This document shows positions 23,840 through 36,500 of a stretch of DNA of 64,000 nt, piece by piece. The DNA is from Pempheris klunzingeri (lineage: Eukaryota; Chordata; Actinopteri; Acropomatiformes; Pempheridae): the NCBI RefSeq assembly GCF_042242105.1, contig NC_092019.1, forward strand, positions 6,910,328-6,974,327, read 5' to 3'. How positions within the stretch are numbered: position 1 is the stretch's first letter; each line of letters opens with the position of its first letter. The notes under the pieces were generated by a model, which had not been told where the DNA came from, ran no database searches, and was given only the letters and a program-made list of their open reading frames with translations. Position numbers and translations under genes: made by a program.

Positions 23840-26269
23840 GTGATGGTTCCTCTTTGAAGGATGCGCGTCAGTCGGTGAAGCACAAAGGGTCGTTCTGCTG
23901 CTGGTGCTCCGGCGGTGCCAGCCTCCGCTCTGCTGTTCTAGACTGTCGGGTGGTGGAGAGCAGTGTGCAGTCTGAGGACACACACGATTGGACACGAAGC
24001 GAGACCACTGACGGTGCACGCACAATATGACTGCCATCCCAAGTGAGTTACATAACGCGTGAGGCGTTACTTAACCACTGACTCCCCTCCACCATACAGG
24101 GCCATGAGCTGCAGGCAGGCTGGATTATAATATAACAGGATGTATATGCGCTAAAATCCACAACATGACATTATAGGTCCTGCGTAATTTCAGCACACGC
24201 TGTGTGTGCAGTGATGTGCATGAAGCCGAATACACTGTGCTGACTTCCTCTCGGTGTAAGAGCGAGTTTGCTCTCCATGGTGCTGAAATCAGCGAGGTGG
24301 GCGCCGCTCAAGTCACAATTAATCATATATATATACAATATTCTGCATGTAAAAGCATTCGAATGTTGTGCATGAGGAAGTGCGTCATTGAATCAAGTAG
24401 GAAATTAGTGCAGGAACCTGATTGACAGTCACTGCAGCCCAGAGGAATCAAACGGTGTCATGTGTATGTATGAAGTGACCTGCAGGCCACATGTTAGTGT
24501 TGTGTCTTGCCTCACAGGAGATCGTCACAGTGAGTGTTTCATTGGATCCTGAAGAAGCTGTGGACACTGGGTGGTGCTGAACCAAATATTAACATGTGAC
24601 CTGTGAGCAGCAGATTGTCTTCTCATCACTGAGGCCCTCTGCTGGAACAACAAGACGATATCAAACAGAAGCAAAACTAAATGGATTGATCCCTGATCAC
24701 TACAGCATCACCTCACTTTATTACCATATGGTATTCTGCACAATTCACAAGTTCCTGTAACACCATTTGCAACCAACAATCCAAGCTTTGATTTTAATTT
24801 AGGCAGATGCTGTTTGCACCCAGATGCAAACAGACACCCACTTACACCCATCTGCCTATCATTACATGTTGCTTGCACATCAAACTTAAAAATGTTTGTA
24901 CAAAGTACACAGGCCTTTCTTCGTTCTGTGTCCTGCATATTTGTGCCCTGATTCAATGTATACTGACAGAAATCCATCTGACACGCTGAGAATACAAGAT
25001 GAAAACCAAAAGGCTGCTCATGTTTAGAGAGCGGACAAAATAACGTGAACACATGTCAAATGATTGCACGTGGTACAGTGTTCTGTATACTTCAACATTT
25101 AACGACCAGACACAATACAAATAGATTAAAGATCTGTCCATTTTCATCTGTTGGCGGCATGTTATGAATCTGTTGGTCCAGTCTGAGCCCTGATGAATCA
25201 ACATGAAGATAACATTTTCTGATTTTTCCTTCATTTGCCTCTATATTTGTCTGACTGTAGGCCACAAAGAAGGACTTGTACAGAAGTATTTTGAGTGATA
25301 TGCTCTCTTTGAATTCAATTAAATACATGCATTACTTCCATCATTTGACCCGACAACCTCATAGCTTGTTGTGAGATTTTTGATATGACATTTCAATGTT
25401 TCTATCAGTATAAAAAGACGTCTACGTCCAGGAGTGAAGGTCCAAATTAATGGATGGTTTTAAAATAAAGCAGCTTAAACTTCGGTGTCTTGGCCCACAC
25501 TGTGCACCTTAAACTTCTAAACATAGTCATACTGGTAGATTTTCCCAGAGGACGTGAATGCAGCATTTGTCCTCGTTTCTTTGTTTGTGGGAAACATTGT
25601 GTTGTAATAAATAGTAATGGCCACTAGAGGTCACTGGTGTTATTTAAAATGTGTTTGAGGCTTTTAAACGACTCCACGTCGGGGCTGAATGTTGTGGGTT
25701 TACTGTGATCACACCTCGAGGTTACACTTAAATGCACGAGACTTCTGTCCTCAGTGATTCTGAGGCAGTGATTCGTTCCTCTCCTCTAAAAACAAAATTA
25801 GATCCTGAAATTACATCTGCCTCATTCTATCATTCATTCAATTAATCCTTCCACTAAATAACGTGTCAAGCTCTGCTGCCAAATGCATGTTTCAAAATAC
25901 TAAATGCTCCACGACCCCCTTATGTGCACAGTGTCTTCAGTCTATCTGTGCGTAAAATCTAATCTAATCTAATCTGACTCGACGTGTGCTTGGATCCTTT
26001 CAGGCTCTCAGAGGTTTTGTGATGAGGAGGACTGCAGTTAGAAAACTGTGTGAGCTTACATCTACTTTGATCAACTTTATAAGCTTTGTGATAAAGGAAT
26101 TAGCTCTATTTTTGTCCAAATCAGTTTCTAAAATAAATCCAAGAGAAATGGGAGGAAACTGAGAACAGTTTAATTTCATTGTAATTTGATTTACTAATTA
26201 ATATCATAATTTACGATACTTTCATCCAACATAAAGCAGACCTTTATTGTCTGTGGACAGCGTCGACTC
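23840..26269. other. sybu-gdf6a spacer, distal part
   Basis: Unique-looking DNA without a supportable gene. It holds the GC-richer 23,840 to 24,110 block, a short (AATCT)n run near 25957-25976, and AT-rich sequence up to the gdf6a 5' region. Enhancers of gdf6a or sybu are possible; none can be delimited here. Confidence 0.35.
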
Positions 26270-26626
26270 TTCAGCAACTGGCTGCTAAACCACCACCACC
26301 AACAAAAACTTTCTCACGTGGACTCTCGTGTCTGTGTCTCCTGTGGCGGTCCATTGACTCTAGTGCGCGTCTGTTTGGAGGTCTGTGACATGAAATTGTT
26401 GCACTGAGCGACCATGTGGGCGTGTTTCTCTCGGCCCAACAGTCTCCGCTCTTGTGTGGAGTCCAGAGCGCAAAACGCACTTCTTCTGGTGCGACCGGAG
26501 AGCGCAAAAGTAGCAGCTCTCCGACCCTGACGCGCACACCATCTCCCACTCCGGCGGCCCCCAGAATCCAACTTCACTGAGCGGGAAAAGAGAGTTTCTG
26601 AACATCTCCCGGTGACTCTTCCAGCC
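26270..26626 (+). promoter_or_regulatory. gdf6a: gdf6a 5' UTR and proximal promoter (approximate)
   Basis: This is a GC- and CpG-rich block just before the gdf6a ATG. The open frame runs 15 bases upstream of the ATG, but begins at GTG, not a normal eukaryotic start. The transcription start is not visible. Confidence 0.45.
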
Positions 26627-28952
26627 ATGGACGCATCTCGACTCGTAACGCTATATCTGGGCCTGCTCCTTGCTTTCCTTGGGAATATACCGTGTTTCCA
26701 GGCTGCTGCTATCATCTCTCCCTCTGCGCCGAGGAGGAACAGGGGAGCCAGGATCCCTCATCAGGACGGACAAAGGTCATCCAAATTCCTAAAAGACATT
26801 TTCGCGTCTTCGCATGCTATCGCGGGCCATCACAAAGAAGAGCTAAAGGACGCTATTGTGCCGCATGAATACATGCTCTCCATATACAGGACATACTCGG
26901 CTGCAGAGAAGCTCGGACTAAACGCAAGCTTTTTCCGCTCCTCTAAATCTGCCAACACCATAACAAGTTTTGTGGACAGAGGAACAGGTTGGTTTCAGCC
27001 CGCTGCCAGATCCATCTGCTCAGTCTTGCATAATTCTGTGGCACAGCTTTCATTCATCTGTCTAGTCTAATATTCCACTCTTTTATAGATACAGTAAATG
27101 CATGAAAAGTACAGAAAAACAAACTCACAACGGCAACTTTTACGCACGATTTGAAAGAGGCAACATAATTTACCAATTCGCTTTTACGCACACAAATGAA
27201 CAATAAATCACGAGCGTAAGTGTTAAAGAAGAGAGAAATCTTGAAAGCTGCAGGATTATTTGTTATTTATGGACAATTTCGTGGTTCTTTTAGGAGCTAT
27301 TTACCGCACAGCCGCTGAAACATGTAACTTTTTCCGAGTATTAAGTTATATTACACTTAAAATTAACCTCTGGGTAACACGACAGTAAAACAGTAATTAA
27401 GGCGTTCTCTAAATGAAGGCTGTAAATCACTCGTCAGCGGAGGCTGCAGCAAAAACTGTTCTGCTCCCAACATCCACGTGAATACAGAGGAAACTTTTTT
27501 TTTTCAGTTATATTAGAGCACTCGGTGGCTGTTTCATTTTAGACTTTGTTCATTCATCTCCAAACGCAAACACATGTAGAAGAGAAACTCAGTTTAACCA
27601 TAAAAATCAGGCACATATTAAAAAGTTCAGTCTGTTGCCATTATGGTGCCCGGTTTGTCCACAACTAGTGCTGACAAAGGGATCTGGGGGCCATGGCAGA
27701 GCGGGTCGGTGTGAGAAGCAGGTGTTTGGGTCAGTTAACATGTGTAACCAAGTGACTGGACCGGCCTGCGAGGACAAACACAATCTGATAAACACAAACA
27801 CATCCAACACACACAAGGGGACGGGCGAGTTAATCTTTGCAGGAGAAATAAAAGCAATCTTTGTTTGCGTTCCCTCCCGTCTGAAACACTCCGAGCCTCA
27901 GCTCTCGGACGCGGACTGCGCGCTGCAAAAAGTATCCATCATTGCTGAGTTATGATTCAGTCACATTGTCATCTACCTCCTTGGTGACGTGCAGCTGCAG
28001 TTATTTCCAGGGAATTTCAAGGAACTTTAATTTTTCACGTTTTTTTTTTTTTTTTTTTCCAAAAAAAAAAAAGAGAAAGGAAAAAATGAAACCAAGCAGT
28101 GCTCTCTCACAACTTGCTCGTTTTCAGACAAAATAGGATGTTTTAAGAGTGAAGATAAAGCTAATAGGCTCGTCCGTGTGGCCATTTCTTGCAGTGTGAA
28201 CTGATTTGATAGGAAAAACGCCTCACTTTCTCCTGTGATTTTGATGTGATGTGTCACTGGCTCTGACCCCGAGCTGGACCCTCTGAGAGCTGCTTGGCAT
28301 CGAACGACTGATTGGAGTATTTGAACTCGGTGATCTAATTGAGTGTTCATGTCATAACATATCAAACACTGTCTATTCTCCCATAATGACCCAGCTCGGC
28401 CACGATGGGCACATCACCAAAAAACGACGAGGGGGAAAAAATGAAAGAGCACTTCTTGCGCTGTGAAGTGGTTCGTATTTTTACTGCGGAACCTCCCTTT
28501 GCGACCGCCACTTTAATTACGGAAAATTATTTTTCTTCCCGTTCTTTCAGCTCAAGCGCATTTGGTTTCTTTTGGGATTCTTCCCAGCATCCCCAAAGTG
28601 TTACATTGCATTAACCTGCAGAGTGAACCTCTGCTGGGAGTTTTCGTTATTCAAATCGCCTCCATCAGGAAAGAAATGTACACTGGGGCAGCATTTTGAC
28701 GCGTAAAGAAACAGGTTTTTGCGTCTTTTACGCATTATTCATCCATGCAGGGACAGGTTTTACAGAGTGCACCTCTGATCTACGGCTTCTTTGGCTTTCA
28801 CACTTTTGCAGGTAAATTAAATTTGCTTATAAAAAACAGGCAGGGTGTTTCCTGGAGGTCAGAAAAGGCAAGATCAGAAAAGAATAACCCCAATCTGAAA
28901 ATTACTTTTGGCACTTGGGGTAACTCATTAAAGCGCAGATGGTGCAGCCCGG

Positions 28953-29003
<51 letters not shown>

Positions 29004-31019
29004 AAACAGAGGCATAGATGACAAAAACATGTTTTGCATTTGTTCAAATACAAGCAGCAAGGTCAAACAAAAGTGCACAGGATGCCGTTTTAACCGAGCA
29101 GTAAAATTCACCGCGTTCGCCCCCAATTATCCATCGTCAAGCATCTTAAGCGTAATGGAAAAAATTGGCTTTTTACATAATAATGAAATTAAGAAAACTT
29201 TGTACATTGACAACTGTCAACACGAATGTCCCTCAATAATTCCAGCAGCAGTCTGTTTAGTCAGTCAGTCAGTCCGTGCAGGCGCGTTTTAAGGGGAATG
29301 TTGTCGTTGGCAGGATGAGATGAAATATAAGAGGGGAAGTGCTTTAATGAGGAAGTTGGGAATTCAGACCTGTTAATTATCTGGTGAACTTGTATTCGAT
29401 TTGTTTGAGGTCTTATAAAAAAAAAAATCCTAATGCAGACCATACGCGAAAAGTCACTGAAACGAGCACAAGGTTTCAATCTACTTTTACTGTTTGACTC
29501 GGCAGGGTTCACGGAGGAAAACTGACAACTAGATTCAAATATCTCTTTAGGACAAGTTTTACAAATTATATCACAGGGGCGTTCTGATGTAGACATGCCA
29601 CTTTTATTTTTTTATTTTTTTTAGAAATGGAGACAAAGCAACCGATGCTTTCATTTGATCCAAAAACAGAAACCACAAATGAAACAGCTCAACAAGGAAA
29701 TTAATTCACTTATATTCTTAAATATGTGGGAGATATTTTACATTTAAAGGAGAGGATTTCTTCTCGTCTTTAAATTAACGTGTGTTTAAGAATTTTCTTG
29801 AATTTTGTGGCATTTTCCTGCTCCGGATTCTGCATTGACTCAAACTACTAAACGAGTAAAAAATTGCAGGGAATCAAACGATTATTTCCCCCCCATTTTC
29901 TTAAGTCTCTCTGTATTTCACCAGACAAACAATATAAAAGAAAATGGTACAAAATAACTTGTTATAGTGGATATTTTTGTAGTAAAAATCTTTCTATCTC
30001 TACTTTCAGTGTAAGTTGCAGCTTGATTTGCATGATATCATAGGCTAAATATAAATCATCCCAAACCCATCTATGAAAAATACTTGCTAAATGCAGACAT
30101 TTATTGTGTTTTGTAAACCCTAACGCTTTTTCATGCATTGTTATATTCCAGTCTCACTGGTTCGCCTTGATGGAATATTTGCAGGCCTCCTGGGTCTCCA
30201 GCAGGGAATAATGCGTTAATTGTGTATTGTTCAGTTGAGTGTACAGTATGTCGCCTCTGGTCCGTTGTGTCTGGCAGCACCCAGGGGCCTTCACATCACT
30301 AGGCCCCTTGTTTTTTTTTTCTTTCTTTCTTTCTTTCTTTGCCTTACAACTCTGCAAGAGTTCTCAAAAAAAGAAAACTCACCACATTTCTGCTGTTTTG
30401 ACTGCTGCTTAGATTTAAAAGACCTTTAGAGGCTGTAAGGAAGGAAAAGTTTACCTCCGTCCTGACAAGGAGCTGGAAATGAATAATCAACCTTTCATCA
30501 AGTGAAATGAAGGCAGAACGCTTTTCATTCAAATATGCTGGCTTTGATTAAAGGTGGCGTGGCATCACATTTTGATTGGATTATTGTCACTGCAATATCA
30601 AAAACGAACTTTGGTCCTACAACAGCAGATGGTTAGTGGATAAATACATGGAGGAGATGTGAGAATATTCATGCTTTGTGCTTTGCATCTCAATATCACC
30701 TCACCAATAGTTCGTGCGCACATTTGCATGAAATGAAACCAAGAAACTTGAGCTACAATTTCAAGGGAGGAAGATTAAAATGAGGCTTTGCAAACATAAC
30801 CCTCATTTAGCCTGTGACATTACAGAAGATGCAGTGGGTTTCTGACTCTAATCAAAACAAAGTAAACTGGAGGAAAGCGATGTGTTTATCTGTGTGATAT
30901 AGTGTTTACCAATTCTAAACGTGGTGTTAACTGAGAGGGTTTTTTTTTTCATTCTGATCCAAACTGAGGACTTGTCAGCTGTAGTTTGTTTCAGGCAGGT
31001 TCAGGGTGGACATTTGAAA

Positions 31020-31079
<60 letters not shown>

Positions 31080-32157
31080 CCTCTGTGGGAGAATGTGAGT
31101 CCCCCTCCCTCCCTCCATCCCTCTGAACACTGTACACCCTAAGTGAATCTGACTGCAATTATTTTCTTCTTTTATCCTTGCAGACGATCTTTTGCACTCT
31201 CCTCTGCGAAGACAAAAGTATCTGTTTGATGTCTCAACCCTTTCAGACAAAGAGGAGCTGGTCGGGGTGGAATTAAGGATATTTAGGAGAGCGCCCGGGG
31301 ATTTGCAGACTTCCCTGCAGACGGGTCTGTACGACATCCAGGTCTACCCCTGCAGCTCGGACAGACTGCTGGACTCCAGGTCTCTGGACCCGCTGGACTC
31401 CACCAAGGCCGGCTGGGAGGTTTTGGACGTGTGGGAAATGTTTAAAGCATACCAGCACCACCATCATCATCATCACCCCCATCATCACCATTACTATCAG
31501 CAGGGGAGCCAGCTCTGCTTCCAGCTGCGCGTCACTATGGGCAAATCAGAGACCGAGGTGGACCTGAGGCAGCTGGGGCTGGACAGGGGCGGCCGGTCCC
31601 AGCGGGAGAAGGCCATCCTGGTGGCCTACACCCGCTCCAAGAAGAGGGAGAACCTGTTCAACGAGATGAAGGAGAAGATCAAGTCGCGGAGGTCGGTCGG
31701 CGAGACGGAGGAGGCGGTGGTGGTGAAGGCTGTGACGGAGGAGGGGGTGTCGCTGAGGGGGGTGAAAGGAGAGGGGCCCCGGCGGCGGCGGAGGACCGCG
31801 CTGAGCAACCGGCACGGGAAGAGGCACGGGAAGAAATCCAAATCCAGGTGCAGCAAAAAGGCGCTGCACGTGAATTTCAAAGAGCTGGGCTGGGACGACT
31901 GGATCATCGCGCCCCTGGATTACGAGGCATACCACTGCGAGGGGGTGTGTGACTTCCCCCTGAGGTCGCACCTCGAGCCGACCAACCACGCCATCATACA
32001 GACGCTCATGAACTCCATGGACCCCAACAGCACCCCGCCCAGCTGCTGCGTCCCCACCAAACTCAGCCCCATCAGCATCCTGTACATAGACTCGGGCAAT
32101 AACGTGGTGTACAAACAGTACGAGGACATGGTGGTGGAGCAGTGTGGGTGCAGGTAG
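26627..32157 (+). CDS. gdf6a: Growth differentiation factor 6a (BMP-family ligand precursor), complete
   Basis: GDF6 is a secreted TGF-beta/BMP ligand signalling through BMP receptors and SMAD1/5/8 in dorsal retina, somite, skull and joint development. Exons 26627-26987 and 31184-32157 join in frame to give 444 residues. Residues 1 to about 26 are a signal peptide. The prodomain has [30 protein letters not shown] and [25 protein letters not shown] at 320-324 is the furin site, releasing a 120-residue mature domain. Its seven knot cysteines are at 343, 372, 376, 408, 409, 441 and 443, ending VEQCGCR. The mature domain [20 protein letters not shown] fits the GDF5/6/7 group, and the prodomain fits zebrafish gdf6a (radar) better than gdf5 or gdf7 as I recall them. 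A seven-plus-four histidine tract at 212-223 is unusual. gdf6b is the main alternative. Confidence 0.95.
28954..28997. repeat. (CT)n microsatellite in gdf6a intron
   Basis: An uninterrupted pyrimidine dinucleotide tract of about 22 units on the sense strand. It is complementary to the GA tract about 2 kb downstream in the same intron. Confidence 0.97.
30310..30340. repeat. poly(T) followed by (TTTC)n
   Basis: A T run then five CTTT units in the gdf6a intron; reading frames through it are artefacts. Confidence 0.9.
31024..31076. repeat. (GA)n microsatellite just before gdf6a exon 2
   Basis: About 26 GA units end 107 bases before the exon 2 boundary. It is close enough to the branch-point region that length changes could affect splicing. 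Confidence 0.97.
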
Positions 32158-32701
32158 CGACCCCTTAAAAACTTTCAAAGCCAGAAAAAAAAATCTAAGA
32201 TAGGTCTTGATGGGTCCCAGGTTGAAGATATAAAGTCCTCATATGTCTGAAATGCTTTGACGCATGACGCGCCTTATCTTTACTCAAAAGGGATGCACAC
32301 ACAGGCGATATCTGCTATTTATTCAGACTCAGCACAGCCACAGCAATTCACACTCTGCCTTAAAGTGTTACGCCTTCATTCGTATCCATCCAACAAGTCA
32401 TCGCTCATCAAACAAGCATTTGTTTCCCAGAGAGCGAGACGTGTCCTCATAGCACAAGGAGTGGGTACAAGGCGAGATGTTGGCCTACTGAGTCCGACTG
32501 TGCACCTGTTCGTGCCGAGGCCAGAGGACAGTGGGCTGTGCCTGTCAGCGCTTTGTTGCAGCTCTGCCGTGTGATCCTGGCAGACAGGCCGGACTCTTTT
32601 GGTTATGTGCATCCAGGCCGTAATTGCCACTGTCCAGTTTGAGTCATTACAGGCTCGAACAAGTGCCTGTTTTCCAAAAAGGGGGTGAATGTCTAATGTA
32701 C

Positions 32702-32704
<3 letters not shown>

Positions 32705-32760
<56 letters not shown>

Positions 32761-32798
32761 ACACAGACACACAGACACACACAGACACACACACAGAC
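32705..32798. repeat. (CA)n microsatellite in gdf6a 3' UTR
   Basis: A nearly perfect 50-base CA run followed by a degenerate ACACAG/ACACAT continuation. Confidence 0.97.
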
Positions 32799-32949
32799 TG
32801 GTCTGAGGAGAGGAGATAAGATGGTGGTGGTTATGCCTTCAAGAGATTTTTGACTTACTGGAGACCAGTTTAGAGGCGCTCGGAGAGGCGTCGTGCGCCT
32901 TTGTGGACAGAAAGGACACAAAACCAGACTTGTGCCTGACTGGGGCCCT

Positions 32950-32954
<5 letters not shown>

Positions 32955-32986
<32 letters not shown>
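32955..32986. repeat. poly(A) run, 32 bases, in gdf6a 3' UTR
   Basis: A homopolymer followed by GGAAAGAAAAAAAG. Oligo-dT mispriming here could create a false 3' end in cDNA data. Confidence 0.95.
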
Positions 32987-32988
<2 letters not shown>

Positions 32989-33588
32989 AAAGAAAAAAAG
33001 CACACACATTACTGAGGCGAACTTTTTGCTCAAAAGTCTGCATCTTTACGAAATGCACTTCCACAGCTGACTGCGCCAAGGACACGCGGTCAGAGAGAGA
33101 GTTTGTATTCTGTGATGACGAAAATATAAGAAAAAAAGACTCGCAAACGAGACGATATTTAAATGCACATTAGCTTTGAATGCACTGCTGTTCATTATTT
33201 TTCGAGCTGTAAATATTTGTACAGTTGAAAACTTTACAAAGTGCAACGAATGAAGAAATGAGAAAACGGCATTTCTTTGTAAATATACAAAATGCACTCA
33301 AATCGGTATAATTTCTATTCTATAATTATTTTATTATTTGTGATGTACAGAGTTTCATGATAATCATATATTTCTTACATTGATAAGAGTAATTTAAGGT
33401 GTATTCGATATTTTTTTTTTGCAGAGGGTGGAAAATACCATTATTAATGTCTACCTCATAATTGCATATAGGATCTGAGTTTTGAGGTGCATTCAGTTAG
33501 AGTGTAAAGAGCTTTTACAATGATATATAAGATCATTTATATACATATATTACTGGATAATATTCCACACCATTACTGTACAAATAAA

Positions 33589-36500
33589 ATTCAAAACAAC
33601 GTCTGGGACGTCTGATGATTAATGCAACCATTTTTACATTCATTATGTTGATTTCAAGTGTTTTTACAGACCTGACTTCACCAAAAGACACAACAATCCC
33701 ATAGGAGCACTGTGGGGCACTTCTTTATAAGGGAATAAGAGGCCAAGACATTGTCTTTTTTTTTTTTTATCAGTGGATTCATTAAATGACAAAATGTAAT
33801 CACATGGCTTGTATTTTTTTAAATTAGTAGCCTGAATAACTTAACGTAGCGTCCCTACAATGATGAAACTTAAAGAAAATCACTTCTTTTACTTCCTGGG
33901 TGATTACATATGCTTGAATCACACACATACTAAAAATGCATGGTCTACAATCATACTAAATGGCATTTGACAAAAAAAAAAAAGAAATGATACCATATGG
34001 TGGCTTTTAGACTACAATGTTAAACTACTCCATGTAGTTACATAGACTTTATAAGATGAAGGTTTTATCAGAATCAGCAGAATCCCCCAATAATCTGTGT
34101 ACATGCACCTTTGCCTTCAGGTATGTTTGCTAATCTGTTCTTCCCCTTTGTAAACACTCTCTCATCATAGACAAATGGCTTTATTCAGTGACTGGCTGGC
34201 TCAGGATTGCGCCACAGAAACCATATAAACATATGGTGACCATCCAAGCAGAAGGAAATCCACTGACTGTCACTGATATGGCACTGAATGTACGAACCCC
34301 AGCTATTTCCCAATGAATTACCCTGCCTGGGTCAAGTTTACTTAACACTTTAATGTTTCCCAATCTGAAAAAAGAAAAGTTTGAAAGAAGGGATTGCTTC
34401 CATATAGACTATCGACCTTGGCCTGGAAACAATTAGGAAATTGCTTTGAAATGTTATATGTTGTCTAGGCTCTTGTACAGTATCATGTCACTCCCCACAT
34501 GTTTGCTAGGGGGAAACAGAGGATGCTAAGTGCACTCTTTAGCGGCCGCTGCAAATGACTGACACAACAACCATTCCCCTGAGTATAACCAAATGGCCCC
34601 CCAGGCGATACGTCTGGAACACCATCGCCGGGGTGCTACTACGAGACACGTTATCCCTGCTGCTCACAAGTGCACTGTGGGAGACGCTTTGTCTTTGCAT
34701 CTGATGCTGGATTAGAAATGCTGTAACATTGCACAATCAAGTCAGCAGCTTCATGCTAACTTGTGGGATAAACCTTTACTTTTTGATTTATATTTATTTG
34801 ACAAGTTCCCTGGTCTGGTGGGCACTGGCCTGGAGGTGAGACTGAATGTTAAGGGAACAGTTAAATGGTGATGAAAGGGAAAGGAATGCTTTGTTTACCC
34901 GCTTCAATCCCTCACTCTCAAGTTAAATGTTCCTATAAAGTTCCTCATCACAACCACCTTATTGTCCCTCCGCTCCATGCTGAGGCAGAGAGAGCAAAAA
35001 AAAAAAAAAAAGAGAGAGTTGTGTTTATTTGAAACTCGGTCCTAATATATGAGTCTAAGCAAACCGAAATTGGCAAAGAGACGGGCCCTTTTCATCAGAA
35101 ACACAAATAGTCTTGACACCCCACATCTGTGCGTGGAGGCTCCTCTTCAGAGATCTGTAAGGCTGCATAAGTGAAGATCTACTAGGTGTTGCTCTGACTG
35201 GAAAGCCCGGGAGCCTCTCCAAGACTTAAAAAAATGTTTTGGCTCATATGGAGACATAGATGTTCCTCATACTTAACCTCTCTGTTATCTGTGATGTCCT
35301 CATCAGCGACAGGAAAGGCATAAATCACGCTGATCTTTCAGACAGCGAGGACCTCTCAGCAGGCAGAAATTTGTTTAACGGGCATTAAGGAGCATTAGAA
35401 AATTTATCGCGAGGACTTAGATCTTGTGCTTTGATTTGCTGAATGGATACGATTTAAATGTGGAGAGGGGAAGAGAAAAGAGGAGCCAGGAAGACCTGAC
35501 TTTTAAACTGCTACTGATAAAACCCAGCAAGAACTTATTTATTTTTCAGTGTCTGTTTCTCTCCTCACAAATGTTTTTTATTTTTTGCCTCTAGAGGGTT
35601 CCCTCCTTCTCTGGTTTCCACTAGTTCCCACCATTATGCTTTGCAGATACTGTAGTTCCCTCTATAATAAAGCTTGACGCCTTTCTCCAGCCAAGAACTC
35701 AGGTCAGTGCAAGGTGGTGGCCCTTTGCACTAAGCAGATGCAGAATAGAGACACTCCGACAGACTTACACATCCACAGTATATGTGCATTTACACGCAAC
35801 ATGAAGGAGTGTCTTTGTATATGTATTTGTGTGTCTGTGAGTGCTTATGAGTGGACAGAAGGGCAGCGGCGAACACAGATGGACAGATGAGTGGTGCAGG
35901 AGAGCAGCAGATGCCTGAAGTGACCCCTACTGCCTCCTTTCATTGAACCAGTGGCTTCAACACAAAGGCAGGGGTGGCCCCAAACATTAAATACACTTGC
36001 TTGTGCTTTAATGCCAGAGGTCACTGCTTCTTTCCCCTCCTTTGATCCATTTTTGTTAACTTTTGTTTGGAAAAACAAAGATGTGTTTCGTAGAATTTTT
36101 TTAAATCGCCTGCCGAATGAGAACCCAAACTGTGATACCGTGTCGTTTGAGGGAGTGTTGGTGGGTTGCACTTGCTGTGCAGCGTCTCTTCTGGTAGATA
36201 ATAAAACCTGGACAGAGCAGCCACAGTGTAACAAAAGACCAGGGTGTTTCCTCTAACGGGGCATCTGCTTGTCTCTTCCTCTGCCTCCTGCAGAAAGCCA
36301 TCCCTCCCTCCTGTCAGACCATACGGTAACAGGAAGAGAGCAGACACCTCCACTTCACCACAGATAACCCTCTAATTGTATTAAACTCACTCCCAACTGG
36401 GCTTTTGAAATGTGAGGATGAAACCATTACTAATGAAACATATGTCAACTGCAGTAGAAACGTTGCCATTTTGTGCATTCGTGCATCTGGGCAAATTTTC

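Larger units (their letters stand above)
26988..31183 (+). other. gdf6a: gdf6a intron 1
   Basis: The single intron has a weak donor (CAG then gttggt) and a good acceptor (ttgcag). It holds a 44-base CT tract, a TTTC array, a 52-base GA tract and a candidate enhancer with ATTTGCAT at 30722-30729. No other gene is supported inside it. Confidence 0.85.
32158..33588 (+). other. gdf6a: gdf6a 3' untranslated region
   Basis: It runs from the TAG at 32155-32157 to an AATAAA signal at 33583-33588, in the context TGTACAAATAAA. It contains a long CA array and a 32-base A run. The last 400 bases are AT-rich with TTGTAAATAT and TGTACAG blocks of the kind often conserved in developmental-gene 3' UTRs. Confidence 0.7.

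Noticed and set aside
23492..24037. A 181-codon minus-strand frame in the sybu-gdf6a spacer
   Set aside because: It crosses the CTGT repeat and a T run and has no family similarity; part may be untranslated sybu exon, but coding is not supported.
26612..27070. Open frame starting upstream of the gdf6a ATG (apparent MTLPAMD...) and running past exon 1
   Set aside because: The upstream start is GTG, not a normal eukaryotic initiator, and the extension beyond 26987 is intron; the true exon ends at the donor and joins exon 2 in frame.
31546..32178. A 210-codon minus-strand frame opposite gdf6a exon 2
   Set aside because: It is a shadow of the codon-biased mature-domain sequence; the plus strand is unambiguous BMP-family coding.
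32376..33005. A 209-codon minus-strand frame with poly-Phe and Cys-Val repeats
   Set aside because: It is made by the poly(A) run and CA array in the gdf6a 3' UTR.
35845..36353. Overlapping open frames on both strands near 36 kb
   Set aside because: Frames of about 100 codons occur on both strands at once, without exon boundaries or recognisable domains; chance frames are the simpler reading.
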